NCBI RefSeq assembly: GCF_029626175.1
Contig: NZ_JARUBM010000002.1
Coordinates: forward strand, 4,419,001 to 4,483,000
Source of the DNA: Micromonospora sp. WMMD1082
GTDB taxonomy: Bacteria; Actinomycetota; Actinomycetes; Mycobacteriales; Micromonosporaceae
Length of the DNA: 64,000 bases
Reading direction: 5' to 3'
The notes under the pieces are model-generated. The model was not told where the DNA came from. It was given only the letters and a program-made list of their open reading frames with translations, and searched no databases. Both the position numbers and the translations under genes were made by a program. The stretch's first letter is position 1. Each line of letters starts with the position of its first letter. This document shows positions 27,546 to 36,428 of this stretch, one piece after another.

Positions 27546-28724
27546 GTGCACACCGCCGACCCCCTGCACGTACGGCTGTTGCGGTTGCTCCGCGACGAGG
27601 GAGCGCTGTCCCGGGCCGAACTCGCCGACCGGTTGCAGATGCCCCGCCCCCGGTTGCTCGCCGAGCTGGAGCGGCTGGTCGGCCTCGGCTACGTGGCGGA
27701 GGCCGGCAAGGCCGCCTCCCGGGGCGGCCGCCGCTCGACCCTGGTCGAGCTGAGCCCGCACCTGCGCTTCGCCGCCGTCGACCTCGGCGCCAGCTCCATC
27801 GACGTCGAGGTCGTCAACGGCCGGCTGGAGCCGGTGGCGGCGTACGCGGAGGCGGCCGACATCCGGTCCGGGCCGAAGGCCACCCTCCAGCGCGTCAACG
27901 AGCTGCTGCACAAGGCCCGGGTCGACGGCGTGTACGAGCGGCTCGACGCGGTCGGCGTCGGCGTACCCGGCCCGGTCAGCTTCCGCGACGGGGTGCCGGT
28001 CTCCCCGCCGATCATGCCCGGGTGGGACCGCTTCCCCGTCCGCGAGCTGCTCACCCGCGAGCACGGCTGCCCGGCGGTGGTCGACAACGACGTCAACATC
28101 ATGGCGATCGGCGAGCGGCACGGCGGGGTGGCGCACTCGGTCGACGACTTCCTCTTCGTCAAGATCGGCACGGGCATCGGGTGCGGGATCTACCTCACCG
28201 GCGAGGTTTACCGGGGCACCGACGGCTGTGCCGGGGACATCGGCCACATCCAGGTCGACCCGCACGGGCCGGTCTGCTCCTGCGGCAACGCCGGCTGCCT
28301 GGAGGCGCTCTTCAGCGGCGCCGCGCTGGCCAAGGACGCCACCGCCGCCGCGCGGGCCGGCGCCTCGCCCGCGCTGGCCGAGCGGCTGGAGGCCAACGGC
28401 ACGATCACCGCCCTCGACGTCGCCGCCGGGGCCGTGGAGGGGGACGTGGCCTGCATCCAGCTCATCCGCGAGGGCGGGCGGCGGGTCGGCGGGGTGCTCG
28501 CCGGGCTGGTCAGCTTCACCAACCCCTCGATGATCGTGATCGGTGGCGGGCTCGCCCAACTCGGGCACATCCTGCTCGCCGAGATCCGCAGCGTGGTCTA
28601 CCGCCGCTCGCTGCCACTGGCGACCGGCAACCTGCCGGTGGTGCTCTCCGAGCTGGGCCCGCGCGCCGGCGTGGCCGGCGCCGCGGTGCTCGCCAGCGAC
28701 CTGGCCTTCGGGGAGGCGGCGTGA
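27546..28724 (+). CDS. ROK-family transcriptional regulator
   Basis: 392 residues. N-terminal winged helix (LLRLLRDEGALSRAELADRLQMPRPRLLAELERLVGLGYV), then a sugar-kinase-like ROK fold: FAAVDLGASSIDVEV, VGVGVPGPVSFRDG, VDNDVNIMAIGE, KIGTGIGCGIYL and the zinc motif GHIQVDPHGPVCSCGNAGCLEAL. Such proteins (NagC/Mlc/XylR type) repress uptake genes until a sugar or sugar phosphate binds. GTG 27546; the stop overlaps the ABC ATPase start (GTGA). Probably controls its own operon and, by a shared operator, the genes from 42895. Confidence 0.93.
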   Translation: MHTADPLHVRLLRLLRDEGALSRAELADRLQMPRPRLLAELERLVGLGYVAEAGKAASRGGRRSTLVELSPHLRFAAVDLGASSIDVEVVNGRLEPVAAYAEAADIRSGPKATLQRVNELLHKARVDGVYERLDAVGVGVPGPVSFRDGVPVSPPIMPGWDRFPVRELLTREHGCPAVVDNDVNIMAIGERHGGVAHSVDDFLFVKIGTGIGCGIYLTGEVYRGTDGCAGDIGHIQVDPHGPVCSCGNAGCLEALFSGAALAKDATAAARAGASPALAERLEANGTITALDVAAGAVEGDVACIQLIREGGRRVGGVLAGLVSFTNPSMIVIGGGLAQLGHILLAEIRSVVYRRSLPLATGNLPVVLSELGPRAGVAGAAVLASDLAFGEAA

Positions 28725-30352
28725 CCGAGCACGGAGACGGTGTTACCGAGCACGGAGGCGGCGTTACCGGCACCGGAGGCGACCCGACCCGCCAGGACGC
28801 CCCGCTGGTCGAGGCGCCGGCCGACGCGGTCGCGGGCGAGGTGGTGCTGCGCCTGACCGACGTGGTCAAGACCTTCCCCGGCGTACGCGCGCTGGACGGC
28901 GTGCAACTGGAGGTACGCGCGGGCGAGGTGCACTGCCTGCTCGGGCAGAACGGCGCCGGCAAGTCCACGCTGATCAAGGTGCTCGCCGGGGTGCACCGGC
29001 CGGACTCGGGGCGCGTCGAGTGGCGGGGCGAGCCGGTGAGCTTCGCCGCACCGCAGGCCGCGATGCGCGCCGGGATCGCCACCATCTACCAGGAACTCGA
29101 CCTGGTCGAGGACCTCTCGGTGGCGGAGAACGCCTTCCTCGGTCACGAGCCGCGCCGCTTCGGGTTCATCCGCCGGGGCCACATGGCCCGCCGGACCCGC
29201 CAGATCCTCGGCCGGCTCGGCCACGCCGAGATCCCGCCGGGCCGGCTGGTCCGGGCGTTGCCGGCGGCCGGCAAGCAGGTGGTCAGCATGGCCCGCGCGC
29301 TCTCCCACGAGGCCCGGCTGCTCATCATGGACGAGCCGAGCGCGGTGCTCGCCCACGACGAGGTGGGCAACCTCTTCCGGATCATCCGCGAGCTGACCGC
29401 GCAGGGCATCGCGGTCATCTACATCTCGCACCGGCTGGAGGAGATCCGCGAGATCGGCGACCGGGTGACCGTGCTCAAGGACGGCCGCACCACGGCGGCG
29501 AACCTGCCCGCCCGGGAGACGCCGACCCGCGACCTGGTCTCCCGGATGACCGGCCGGACCATCGAGTACGTCTTCCCGGAGCGCCCCGCGCAGACCACGG
29601 TCGGCGAGGAACTGCTCCAGGTCGACGGGCTGACCCGCGCCGGTGAGTTCGCCGACGTCTCGCTCGCCGTCCGGGCCGGCGAGATCGTCGGCATCGCCGG
29701 GCTGGTCGGCTCCGGCCGCTCCGAACTGCTGGAGACGATCTACGGCGCGCGGCAGGCCGAGGCGGGCACCGTGCGGATGGCCGGCCGGGCGCTGCGCCCC
29801 GGCAGCGTCGGCGCGGCGGTGCGGGCCGGCATGGGCATGGCGCCCGAGGAGCGCAAAAGCCAGGCGCTGCTGCTCGGCGAGCCGATCTACCGGAACGTCA
29901 CGCTGGCGGCCTTCGGCCGCTACGCCCGCTTCGGCTTCACCGACGCCGGCCGGGAGCGGGCGGAGGCGGACCGGATCGCCGAGAGCCTGGAGATGCGTCC
30001 CCGCGACGTCCGCCGGCCGGTTCGGACGCTCTCCGGCGGCAACCAGCAGAAGGTGGTGGTCGCGCGGTGGCTGCTCGGCGACACTCGGCTGCTGCTGCTG
30101 GACGAGCCCACCCGGGGGGTGGACGTGGGCGCCCGGGCCGAGCTGTACCAGGTGATCCGGCAGCTCGCCGCCGAAGGGGTCGGTGTGCTGCTGGTCTCCA
30201 GCGAGGTGCCCGAGGTGCTCGGCCTGGCCGACCGGGTGCTGGTGATGCGGGAGGGGCGGGTCGTCCGCACGGCCCCGGCCGGCGAACTCGACGAGAACAC
30301 CGTGCTCGACCTCGTCATGGCGGGGTCCCTGATGGAAGGCGCACCGGCATGA
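28721..30352 (+). CDS. Sugar ABC transporter ATP-binding protein (RbsA/MglA-like, two NBDs)
   Basis: 543 residues. First NBD: LGQNGAGKSTLIKVLAG, an unusual signature region LVRALPAAGKQVVSMARAL and LLIMDEPSAVL. Second NBD: degenerate Walker A GLVGSGRSELLETIYG with canonical LSGGNQQKVVVARWLLG and LLLLDEPTRGVDVG, the normal asymmetry of this class. GTG 28721 overlaps the ROK stop, with GGGAGG before it. The first 21 residues are three copies of a GVTEHGG-like heptad, absent from typical family members. It drives import of a monosaccharide or inositol with the next two genes. Confidence 0.93.
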   Translation: MTEHGDGVTEHGGGVTGTGGDPTRQDAPLVEAPADAVAGEVVLRLTDVVKTFPGVRALDGVQLEVRAGEVHCLLGQNGAGKSTLIKVLAGVHRPDSGRVEWRGEPVSFAAPQAAMRAGIATIYQELDLVEDLSVAENAFLGHEPRRFGFIRRGHMARRTRQILGRLGHAEIPPGRLVRALPAAGKQVVSMARALSHEARLLIMDEPSAVLAHDEVGNLFRIIRELTAQGIAVIYISHRLEEIREIGDRVTVLKDGRTTAANLPARETPTRDLVSRMTGRTIEYVFPERPAQTTVGEELLQVDGLTRAGEFADVSLAVRAGEIVGIAGLVGSGRSELLETIYGARQAEAGTVRMAGRALRPGSVGAAVRAGMGMAPEERKSQALLLGEPIYRNVTLAAFGRYARFGFTDAGRERAEADRIAESLEMRPRDVRRPVRTLSGGNQQKVVVARWLLGDTRLLLLDEPTRGVDVGARAELYQVIRQLAAEGVGVLLVSSEVPEVLGLADRVLVMREGRVVRTAPAGELDENTVLDLVMAGSLMEGAPA

Positions 30353-30444
30353 GCGAGCGTCAGCGAGCGAATCATCGACGCAGTGCGGTGGTGCCTCATG
30401 GCGGCACGGAGCGAAGCGGAGTGCCGGCATGAGCGAGCGTCAGC
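30344..30444. repeat. 80-base insertion-like element flanked by 21-base direct repeats at a stop/start junction
   Basis: CCGGCATGAGCGAGCGTCAG occurs at 30344 and again at 30424. In the first copy TGA is the stop of the ATPase gene; in the second ATG is the permease start. The 59 bases between contain GAGCGAGCGAATCATCG and GGAGCGAAGCGGAG. A simple reading is an ancestral ATGA overlap split by an element that duplicated its target. Confidence 0.75.
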
Positions 30445-31547
30445 CCACTGCCACGCGGCTGCCGGCGCAGTCGCCGCCGGTGGACCCGGCCGAGACCGAG
30501 GCGGTCGGGGACCGGGCGTTGACCCCGACGGCCGCCGCCGGCCGGCTCTCCTGGTGGCACGGGGACGGCGGCGACGGGGCGCGGCGCAACCTCGCCCTGA
30601 TCGGGGTGCTGCTGGCGCTCTTCGTGATCGGCGCGGCGACCCGCTCCGACCTCTACGCCAACCCGGACTGGGTCTGGGCCAACATGCTCAGCATCCTCAA
30701 GCTCGCCTCGGTGGTCGGCGTGGTCACCGTCGGGATGACCTTCGTGATCATCGGTGGCGGTATCGACCTCTCGGTCGGCGCGATCGTCGCGCTGGCCGGG
30801 GTCTGGTGCACCACGGTGGCGACCCAGAGCTACGGCGCCGGCGGCATGATCTTCACCGCGATCGTCGTCGGGACGGCGGTCGGCCTGGTAAACGGGACGC
30901 TCATCGCGTACGGGCGGCTGGTGCCGTTCATCGCCACGCTGGCCATGCTGGTGGCCGCGCGCGGGCTGGCCGCCGAGATCTCCGACAAGCAGACCCAGAT
31001 CTCGCAGAACAGCGCCATCAACGGCATCGCCAGCACCGACCTGCTCGGCATCCCGCTGCTGGTCTACATCCTGGCCGCCGTGGTCGCCGCCGGGTGGGTG
31101 CTGCTCAACCGCACCACCTTCGGCCGGCGTACGGTCGCGGTCGGCGGCAACCCGGAGGCCGCCCGGTTGGCCGGCATCAACGTCAGACGGCAGACGCTGC
31201 TGCTGTACGCGCTCTCCGGCCTCTGCTGCGGCATCGCCGCCATCATGCTCACCGCCCAGGCCACCTCGGCCCAGGCGGCGATGGCCAACCTCTACGAGCT
31301 GGACGCGATCGCCGCCGTGATCATCGGTGGCACGCTGCTCAGCGGCGGGCGGGGCACCATCATCGGCTCCCTGCTCGGTGTGATCATCTTCGCCACCATC
31401 ACCAACCTCTTCGCGATCAACGGTCTCTCCACCGAGGTCCAGAACATGGTCAAGGGCGGCATCATCGTCGCCGCCGTCCTGATCCAGCAGGTGCAGTTCC
31501 GCAGCATCACCCAGTTCCTCCGCCGTAACCGGCTGACCACCGGCTGA
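30429..31547 (+). CDS. Sugar ABC transporter permease (RbsC-like)
   Basis: 372 residues, about ten membrane segments. MLSILKLASVVGVVTVGMTFVIIGGGIDLSVGAIVAL is the BPD_transp_2 hallmark; GRRTVAVGGNPEAARLAGINV and AVIIGGTLLSGGRGTIIGSLLG confirm the ribose/xylose/inositol type. The first 50 residues are an extra hydrophilic leader. ATG 30429 lies in the second copy of the direct repeat, with GGAG upstream. Works with the ATPase before it and the lipoprotein after it. Confidence 0.93.
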   Translation: MSERQPTATRLPAQSPPVDPAETEAVGDRALTPTAAAGRLSWWHGDGGDGARRNLALIGVLLALFVIGAATRSDLYANPDWVWANMLSILKLASVVGVVTVGMTFVIIGGGIDLSVGAIVALAGVWCTTVATQSYGAGGMIFTAIVVGTAVGLVNGTLIAYGRLVPFIATLAMLVAARGLAAEISDKQTQISQNSAINGIASTDLLGIPLLVYILAAVVAAGWVLLNRTTFGRRTVAVGGNPEAARLAGINVRRQTLLLYALSGLCCGIAAIMLTAQATSAQAAMANLYELDAIAAVIIGGTLLSGGRGTIIGSLLGVIIFATITNLFAINGLSTEVQNMVKGGIIVAAVLIQQVQFRSITQFLRRNRLTTG

Positions 31548-31558
31548 CCCCTCGTCCG

Positions 31559-31630
31559 CACCACCCGGACCATCCCGCACGACCCGGAACCATCCCGCAC
31601 CACCCGGAACCATCCCGGGCCACCCGAGCA
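31559..31630. repeat. 20-base tandem repeat between permease and binding-protein genes
   Basis: CACCACCCGGAACCATCCCG in three near-perfect units (31559, 31578, 31598) plus a partial fourth. It separates the permease stop from the binding-protein gene, which has its own AGGAGG. It might shape mRNA stability so that binding protein is made in excess; that is speculation. Confidence 0.8.
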
Positions 31631-31694
31631 CGCGACGGTGGCCGGACCCCGCACACCCACATCCCTCTCCACCACCGATAACCAGGAGGTCGTC

Positions 31695-32750
31695 ATGACC
31701 CAGCACAGTCGCGACATGTCGCGGCGCCGGCTGCTCTTCGGCGGGGCGGCCGTCGGGGCCGGCGTACTGCTCGCCGGCTGCACCAGCAACGAGCAGGATC
31801 AGCCGACCGAGGCGCAGACCAAGGCGGCGGACGGCGGCGCCAACGCCGAACCCGGCCAGCAGGTGACGATCGGCTTCTCCGCACCGGCCGCCGACCACGG
31901 CTGGATCGCCGCCATCACCAACAACGCCAGGGCGCAGGCCGCCGCGTACTCCGACGTGGAGTTCAAGACGGTCGAGGCCGGCGCGGACGCGGCGGCCCAG
32001 CGGGCGGCGCTGTCCACCCTGATCTCCCAGCGGCCCGACGTGATCGTGCTGCTGCCGCACGACGGCAAGGAGCTGAACTCGTTCGGCCTGGAGGCGATGC
32101 AGGCCGGCATCCCGGTGGTCAACCTGGACCGGGCCTTCCCGGACGCGAAGGCGTACCGGTTGCAGATCAAGGGCGACAACTACGGCATGGGCGTCTCCGC
32201 CGCCACCTACATCGTGGAGCAGCTCAAGGCCAAGGGCGTCAGCAACCCGGTGATCGCGGAGATCGCCGGGATGGACGAGCTGGAGCTGACCCAGGAGCGC
32301 TCGAAGGGCTTCACCGACACGCTGGCCCAGAGCGGGCTGCGGGTGGCCAACCGCCGGGCGGCCCGGTTCACCGTCGACTCCGGGCAGCAGGAGGCGAGCC
32401 AGCTGCTCCAGGCGCTGCCGAGGATCGACGCGCTCTGGAACCACGACGACGACCAGGGTGTCGGCGTGCTGGCCGCGATCAACCAGGCCAGCCGCAACGA
32501 GTTCTTCATGGTCGGCGGCGCCGGCTCGAAGAAGGCGATGGAGGACATCCAGGCGGACAACACCGTGCTCAAGGCCACGGTGACCTACAGCCCGTCGATG
32601 GCGTCCTCGGCGATCTCGCTGGCCCGTCTCATCGGCCAGGGCCGGGGCATGTCCGACCTGGTGGAACTCCAGGTGCCCAAGGAGATCATCCTTGCCTCCG
32701 AAACGATCACCAAGGAGAACGCGGGCGACTACCTCAAGCTCGGGTTCTGA
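31695..32750 (+). CDS. Sugar ABC transporter substrate-binding lipoprotein, Tat-type signal
   Basis: 351 residues. MSRRRLLFGGAAVGAGVLLAGCTS combines a twin-arginine motif with a lipobox, so export through Tat and lipid anchoring are expected. The mature fold is type-1 periplasmic (VTIGFSAPAADHGWIAAITNNA, RPDVIVLLPHDGKELN, IPVVNLDRAF, DALWNHDDDQGVGVLAAI), as in ribose and inositol binding proteins. ATG 31695 has AGGAGG at 5 bases. Ligand not predictable from sequence. Confidence 0.93.
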   Translation: MTQHSRDMSRRRLLFGGAAVGAGVLLAGCTSNEQDQPTEAQTKAADGGANAEPGQQVTIGFSAPAADHGWIAAITNNARAQAAAYSDVEFKTVEAGADAAAQRAALSTLISQRPDVIVLLPHDGKELNSFGLEAMQAGIPVVNLDRAFPDAKAYRLQIKGDNYGMGVSAATYIVEQLKAKGVSNPVIAEIAGMDELELTQERSKGFTDTLAQSGLRVANRRAARFTVDSGQQEASQLLQALPRIDALWNHDDDQGVGVLAAINQASRNEFFMVGGAGSKKAMEDIQADNTVLKATVTYSPSMASSAISLARLIGQGRGMSDLVELQVPKEIILASETITKENAGDYLKLGF

Positions 32751-32771
32751 CACCACGGGGGGAGACCCACC

Positions 32772-33977
32772 TTGTCCACGACAGACAACGAACTGCGGGT
32801 CGGCATGGTCGGCTACGCGTTCATGGGTGCCGCGCACTCGCAGGCGTGGCGCACCGTGAACCGCGTGTACGACCTGCCGGCGCGGGCCCGGATGGCGCTC
32901 ATCTGCGGCCGGGATCCCGGGAAGGTGGCCGAGGCCGCCGACCGGCTCGGCTGGGAGGAGCACACCACGGACTGGCGGGAGCTGGTCACCCGGCCGGACA
33001 TCGACGTGGTCGACATCTGCACGCCGGGGGACAGCCACGCCGAGATCGCCCTCGCCGCGCTGGCCGCCGGCAAGCACGTGCTGTGCGAGAAGCCGCTGGC
33101 CAACACCGTCGCCGAGGCTCGGGAGATGGCCGCTGCGGCGGCCACCGCCCGGGCCGGCGGGGCGCGGTCGATGTGCGGCTTCAACTATCGCCGGGTGCCC
33201 GCGGTGGCGCTGATGCGCCAGTTGATCGCCGACGGGCGGCTCGGCGAGATCCGGCACGTCCGGGCCAGCTACCTGCAGGACTGGATCGTGGACCCGCAGT
33301 TTCCCCTGGTCTGGCGGTTGCGCAAGGATCTGGCGGGCTCCGGCGCGCTGGGCGACATCGGTGCGCACATCATCGACCTGACCCAGCACGTCACCGGTCA
33401 GCGGATCGCCGGCGTCAGCGCGGTGACCGAGACCTTCGTCAAGGAGCGGCCGCTGCCGGCCGGATCGAGCGGGCTGGCCGCCCGGTCCGACGGCGCCGCC
33501 GTCACCGGCGCGGTCACCGTCGACGACGCGGCGATCTTCGTCGCCCGGCTCGACGGCGGGGCACTGGCCACGTACGAGGCGACCCGCTTCGCCACCGGCC
33601 GCAAGAACGCGCTCCGCGTGGAGATCAACGGGTCGCTGGGCAGCGTCGCCTTCGACCTGGAACGCCTCAACGAACTGGAGTTCCACGATGCGACGCGGCC
33701 CGCCGCCGAGCAGGGCTTCAGCCGGATCCTGGTGACCGAGGGCGAGCACCCGTACCTGTCGGCCTGGTGGCCGCCGGGACACATCATCGGGTACGAGCAC
33801 TCCTTCACCCACCAGATGCGCGACTTCGTCGAGGCGGTGGCGACCGGCGTCGACCCGACGCCCTCCTTCGCCGACGGGTTGCAGGTGCAGCTGGTGCTGG
33901 ACGCGGTGGTCCGGTCGGCCGAACTGGGGTCCTCGTGGACCGAGGTGGCGCCGACGCTGGCAACGGTCGCCGCCTGA
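32772..33977 (+). CDS. Gfo/Idh/MocA-family NAD(P)-dependent sugar/inositol dehydrogenase
   Basis: 401 residues. Rossmann start VGMVGYAFMGAAHSQAW, VDICTPGDSHAEIALAALAAGKHVLCEKPLANT with the EKP catalytic lysine motif, MCGFNYRRVPAV and GSGALGDIGAHIIDLTQHV. It oxidises a sugar, glycoside or cyclitol hydroxyl, probably the imported one. TTG 32772 has GGGGGGAG before it and lies 21 bases after the lipoprotein stop, so it ends the uptake operon. Joint presence with a DUF1080 protein and isomerases in this regulon fits a 3-keto-sugar route. Confidence 0.92.
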   Translation: MSTTDNELRVGMVGYAFMGAAHSQAWRTVNRVYDLPARARMALICGRDPGKVAEAADRLGWEEHTTDWRELVTRPDIDVVDICTPGDSHAEIALAALAAGKHVLCEKPLANTVAEAREMAAAAATARAGGARSMCGFNYRRVPAVALMRQLIADGRLGEIRHVRASYLQDWIVDPQFPLVWRLRKDLAGSGALGDIGAHIIDLTQHVTGQRIAGVSAVTETFVKERPLPAGSSGLAARSDGAAVTGAVTVDDAAIFVARLDGGALATYEATRFATGRKNALRVEINGSLGSVAFDLERLNELEFHDATRPAAEQGFSRILVTEGEHPYLSAWWPPGHIIGYEHSFTHQMRDFVEAVATGVDPTPSFADGLQVQLVLDAVVRSAELGSSWTEVAPTLATVAA

Positions 33978-34349
33978 GTCACCTGAGCCACCTCCGGTAC
34001 CGACCGGCGAGGGCCGGCCGCGGTTGCGCCCCGTGGCCGGTACGGGTCGGGGTCGGAGGTTGTGTCCACGGGCGGCCGGCCCGGGGACACGAGCAGTGCG
34101 GTTCCTCCGGTGCGGCTGGACCGGGATTCCCCGGCCACGCCGGAGGACCGTCTCGCAACGGGGGAGGCAGGGGCGACACGCCGACCGTCCCTGCCTGCCA
34201 GCCCCGTCCGTCCGCAACCGCACCGGTACGCCGGTCCGTCGCTGTCGCCGACGCCGCCGACCTCGGCGCCGGCCGGCGAGCCCGGGACGATGCGGCGGGC
34301 GGGGCTCCACCACTAGACAAGAACCGTTCGGGATGATCCCTTTATATCG

Positions 34350-34365
34350 ATGCACTTCAGTGCAT
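34350..34365. promoter_or_regulatory. Perfect palindrome upstream of the ebo-type cluster
   Basis: ATGCACT-TC-AGTGCAT is a perfect 7-base inverted repeat, 28 bases before ATG 34394 and just after a TATATC that could be a -10 box. The position suits a repressor site controlling the whole eight-gene cluster; its regulator is not obvious in the window. The rest of 33978-34393 holds no gene that I can support. Confidence 0.5.
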
Positions 34366-34393
34366 GTCGGTTCCCCGACCGGGAAGGAGCGCC

Positions 34394-35554
34394 ATGCGTA
34401 CGGGTGTCTGGCTGGTGGGGGCGCGTGGCTCGGTCGCGACCACCAGCGTCGTCGGTGCGCTCGCCCTGCGGGCCGGACTGACCGGGCCGACCGGGTGCGT
34501 CACCGAGCTGCCCGGTGTCGCTGGTCCGGCCCTGCCGTCCTTCGCCGACCTGGTCTTCGGCGGGCATGACGTGGTCGCCACCCCGCTCGCCAAGCGCGCC
34601 GAGGCGCTCGCCACGGCCGGGGTGCTGCCGGCCCGCCTGGTCGCCGCGCTGCCGGAGGAACTGGCCGCCGTCGAGCGGGAGGTGCGCCCCGCCCCCACCG
34701 CCGGCACCCAGGCCGACCGGGTCGCCGCGCTGGTCCGCGACCTCACCGCCTTCCGGCGGCGGCACGGGCTGGCCCGGGTGGTGGTGGTCAACGTCGCGGC
34801 CACCGAACCGGCCCCCGATCCACATCCGGCGCACGCCGACCCGGCCGCGCTGGCGGCCGCCCTCACCGGCCCCGACGAGGTGCTGCCCGCCAGCTCGCTG
34901 TACGGCTACGCGGCCGTGACGGCGGGCTGCCCGTACGTCGACTTCACCCCGTCGACCGGGCTGCGTCTGCCGGCGCTGACCGCGCTGGCCGACCGGCACG
35001 GCGTGCCGTACGCGGGGCACGACGGCAAGACCGGGGAGACCCTGCTCAAGTCGGTGCTCGCCCCGATGTTCGCGATGCGCCACCTCGCCGTCCGGTCCTG
35101 GTCCGGGCTCAACCTGCTCGGCGGGGGCGACGGCGCCACGCTGGCCGACCCGGGCGCCAACGCCGCCAAGGTGCGCAGCAAGCAGCGGGTGCTCGGCGAG
35201 ACGCTCGGTTACCTGCCGCAGGGCGACACCCGGATCGAGTACGTCGAGGAGCTGGGCGACTTCAAGACCGCGTGGGATCTGATCACCTTCGCCGGGTTCC
35301 TCGGCACCGGCATGCGGTTGGAGTTCACGTGGCACGGTTGCGACTCCGCGCTGGCCGCCCCGCTCGTGCTCGACCTGGCCCGGCTCACCGCCGCCGCGCA
35401 CGCCGCCGGCCACACCGGGCCGCTGACCGACCTCGCCTTCTTCTTCAAGGATCCGCTCGGCACCGCGACGCACTCCCTGGCCGAGCAGTGGGCCCTGCTG
35501 TGCGCGTTCGCCCGTCGGTTGCACACGGGAGGTGCCGATGCCCCGCCTGGCTGA
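34394..35554 (+). CDS. Inositol-3-phosphate synthase family protein (ebo-type cluster)
   Basis: 386 residues. Motifs of myo-inositol-1-phosphate synthase: NAD-binding VGARGSVATTSVVGA, VVVNVAATEP, LYGYAAVTAGCPYVDFTPSTG, GHDGKTGETLLKSVLAPMF and SGLNLLGGGDGATL, then KVRSKQRVLGETLGY. It should isomerise glucose-6-phosphate or a related sugar phosphate to a cyclitol phosphate. ATG 34394 follows AAGGAG. The stop overlaps the UbiA gene by 17 bases. Being in the cluster instead of with phosphatidylinositol genes suggests a specialised product. Confidence 0.88.
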   Translation: MRTGVWLVGARGSVATTSVVGALALRAGLTGPTGCVTELPGVAGPALPSFADLVFGGHDVVATPLAKRAEALATAGVLPARLVAALPEELAAVEREVRPAPTAGTQADRVAALVRDLTAFRRRHGLARVVVVNVAATEPAPDPHPAHADPAALAAALTGPDEVLPASSLYGYAAVTAGCPYVDFTPSTGLRLPALTALADRHGVPYAGHDGKTGETLLKSVLAPMFAMRHLAVRSWSGLNLLGGGDGATLADPGANAAKVRSKQRVLGETLGYLPQGDTRIEYVEELGDFKTAWDLITFAGFLGTGMRLEFTWHGCDSALAAPLVLDLARLTAAAHAAGHTGPLTDLAFFFKDPLGTATHSLAEQWALLCAFARRLHTGGADAPPG

Positions 35555-36428
35555 CCTGGCCGAACTGGTCCGGGCCCCGGCAGCGCTCTCGGTGCCGGGA
35601 GATGTGGTCGCCGGTGCCGCCGCGGCGGGCGCGATCGGCCCGCGTACGCCGGTGCTGGCCGCCGCGTCGGTGCTGCTGTACTGGGCCGGCATGGCCGCCA
35701 ACGACTGGGCCGACCGCCGGCTGGACGCCGTGGAACGCCCGGAGCGGCCCATCCCCAGCGGCCGGGTCAGCCCCGGGCTCGCGGTCGGCCTCGCCGCCGG
35801 GCTCACCGTCGCCGGTGTCGGGCTCGCCACCGTCGCCGGGGGCCGGCGGGCCGCCGCCGTCGCGCTGCCGCTCGCCGCCGCCGTCTGGGGATACGACCTC
35901 GCGGCCAAGAACACCGCCGCCGGTCCCGCCGTGATGGCCACCTGCCGTGGGCTGGACGTGCTGCTCGGTGCCGCCGGTGGGCGGCCGGCGCGAGCGCTGC
36001 CGGCGGCGGTCACCGTCGCCGCGCACACCTGGACCGTCACCGCCCTGTCCCGCCGGGAGGTCAGCGGCGCCGACCGCGCGTTGCCGCTGCGTACCCTCGC
36101 CGGCACCGCCCTGGTCGCGGCGAGCGCCGCGATCCCCTCCGCCGCGACCCCGGCCGCGACCCGCCGGCGGGCCGTCGCCGCGTCCGCGGTGACCCTGCCC
36201 GCCGTCCTCGCCGGCTGGTACGCCGCCCGCTACGGCGGCGCGCAGGCGCGGGTGGTCGCCCGGCCCACCGCCGGGCGGGTCCGTGCGGCGGTCGGCGCCG
36301 GCATCACCGGCCTGCCCGCGTTGCAGGGCGCGCTGACCGCCCGCGCCGGCGCCGGCCTGCTCGGGGTGGCGGTGGCGGCGGCCGCGCCGCTGGGTCGGCG
36401 CCTCGCCCGGAAGGTCTCACCGACATGA
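35538..36428 (+). CDS. eboC: UbiA-like prenyltransferase, EboC / SCO3242 type
   Basis: 296 residues, Ala/Val-rich, seven to nine membrane helices. NDWADRRLDAVERPERPIPSGRVS is the first Asp-rich motif of UbiA enzymes plus its usual continuation; the second motif is reduced to YDLAAKNTA. It should transfer a prenyl group to a polar acceptor within the membrane. ATG 35538 has GGGAGG at 5 bases; the end overlaps the next gene as ATGA. With a polyprenyl synthase at the far end of the operon, donor supply is built in. Acceptor unknown; the neighbouring cyclitol phosphate is a candidate. Confidence 0.85.
   Translation: MPRLADLAELVRAPAALSVPGDVVAGAAAAGAIGPRTPVLAAASVLLYWAGMAANDWADRRLDAVERPERPIPSGRVSPGLAVGLAAGLTVAGVGLATVAGGRRAAAVALPLAAAVWGYDLAAKNTAAGPAVMATCRGLDVLLGAAGGRPARALPAAVTVAAHTWTVTALSRREVSGADRALPLRTLAGTALVAASAAIPSAATPAATRRRAVAASAVTLPAVLAGWYAARYGGAQARVVARPTAGRVRAAVGAGITGLPALQGALTARAGAGLLGVAVAAAAPLGRRLARKVSPT

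Noticed and set aside
33978-34349. Small gene between the dehydrogenase and the ebo cluster
   Set aside because: Frames are Pro/Arg-rich low complexity with no ribosome site.
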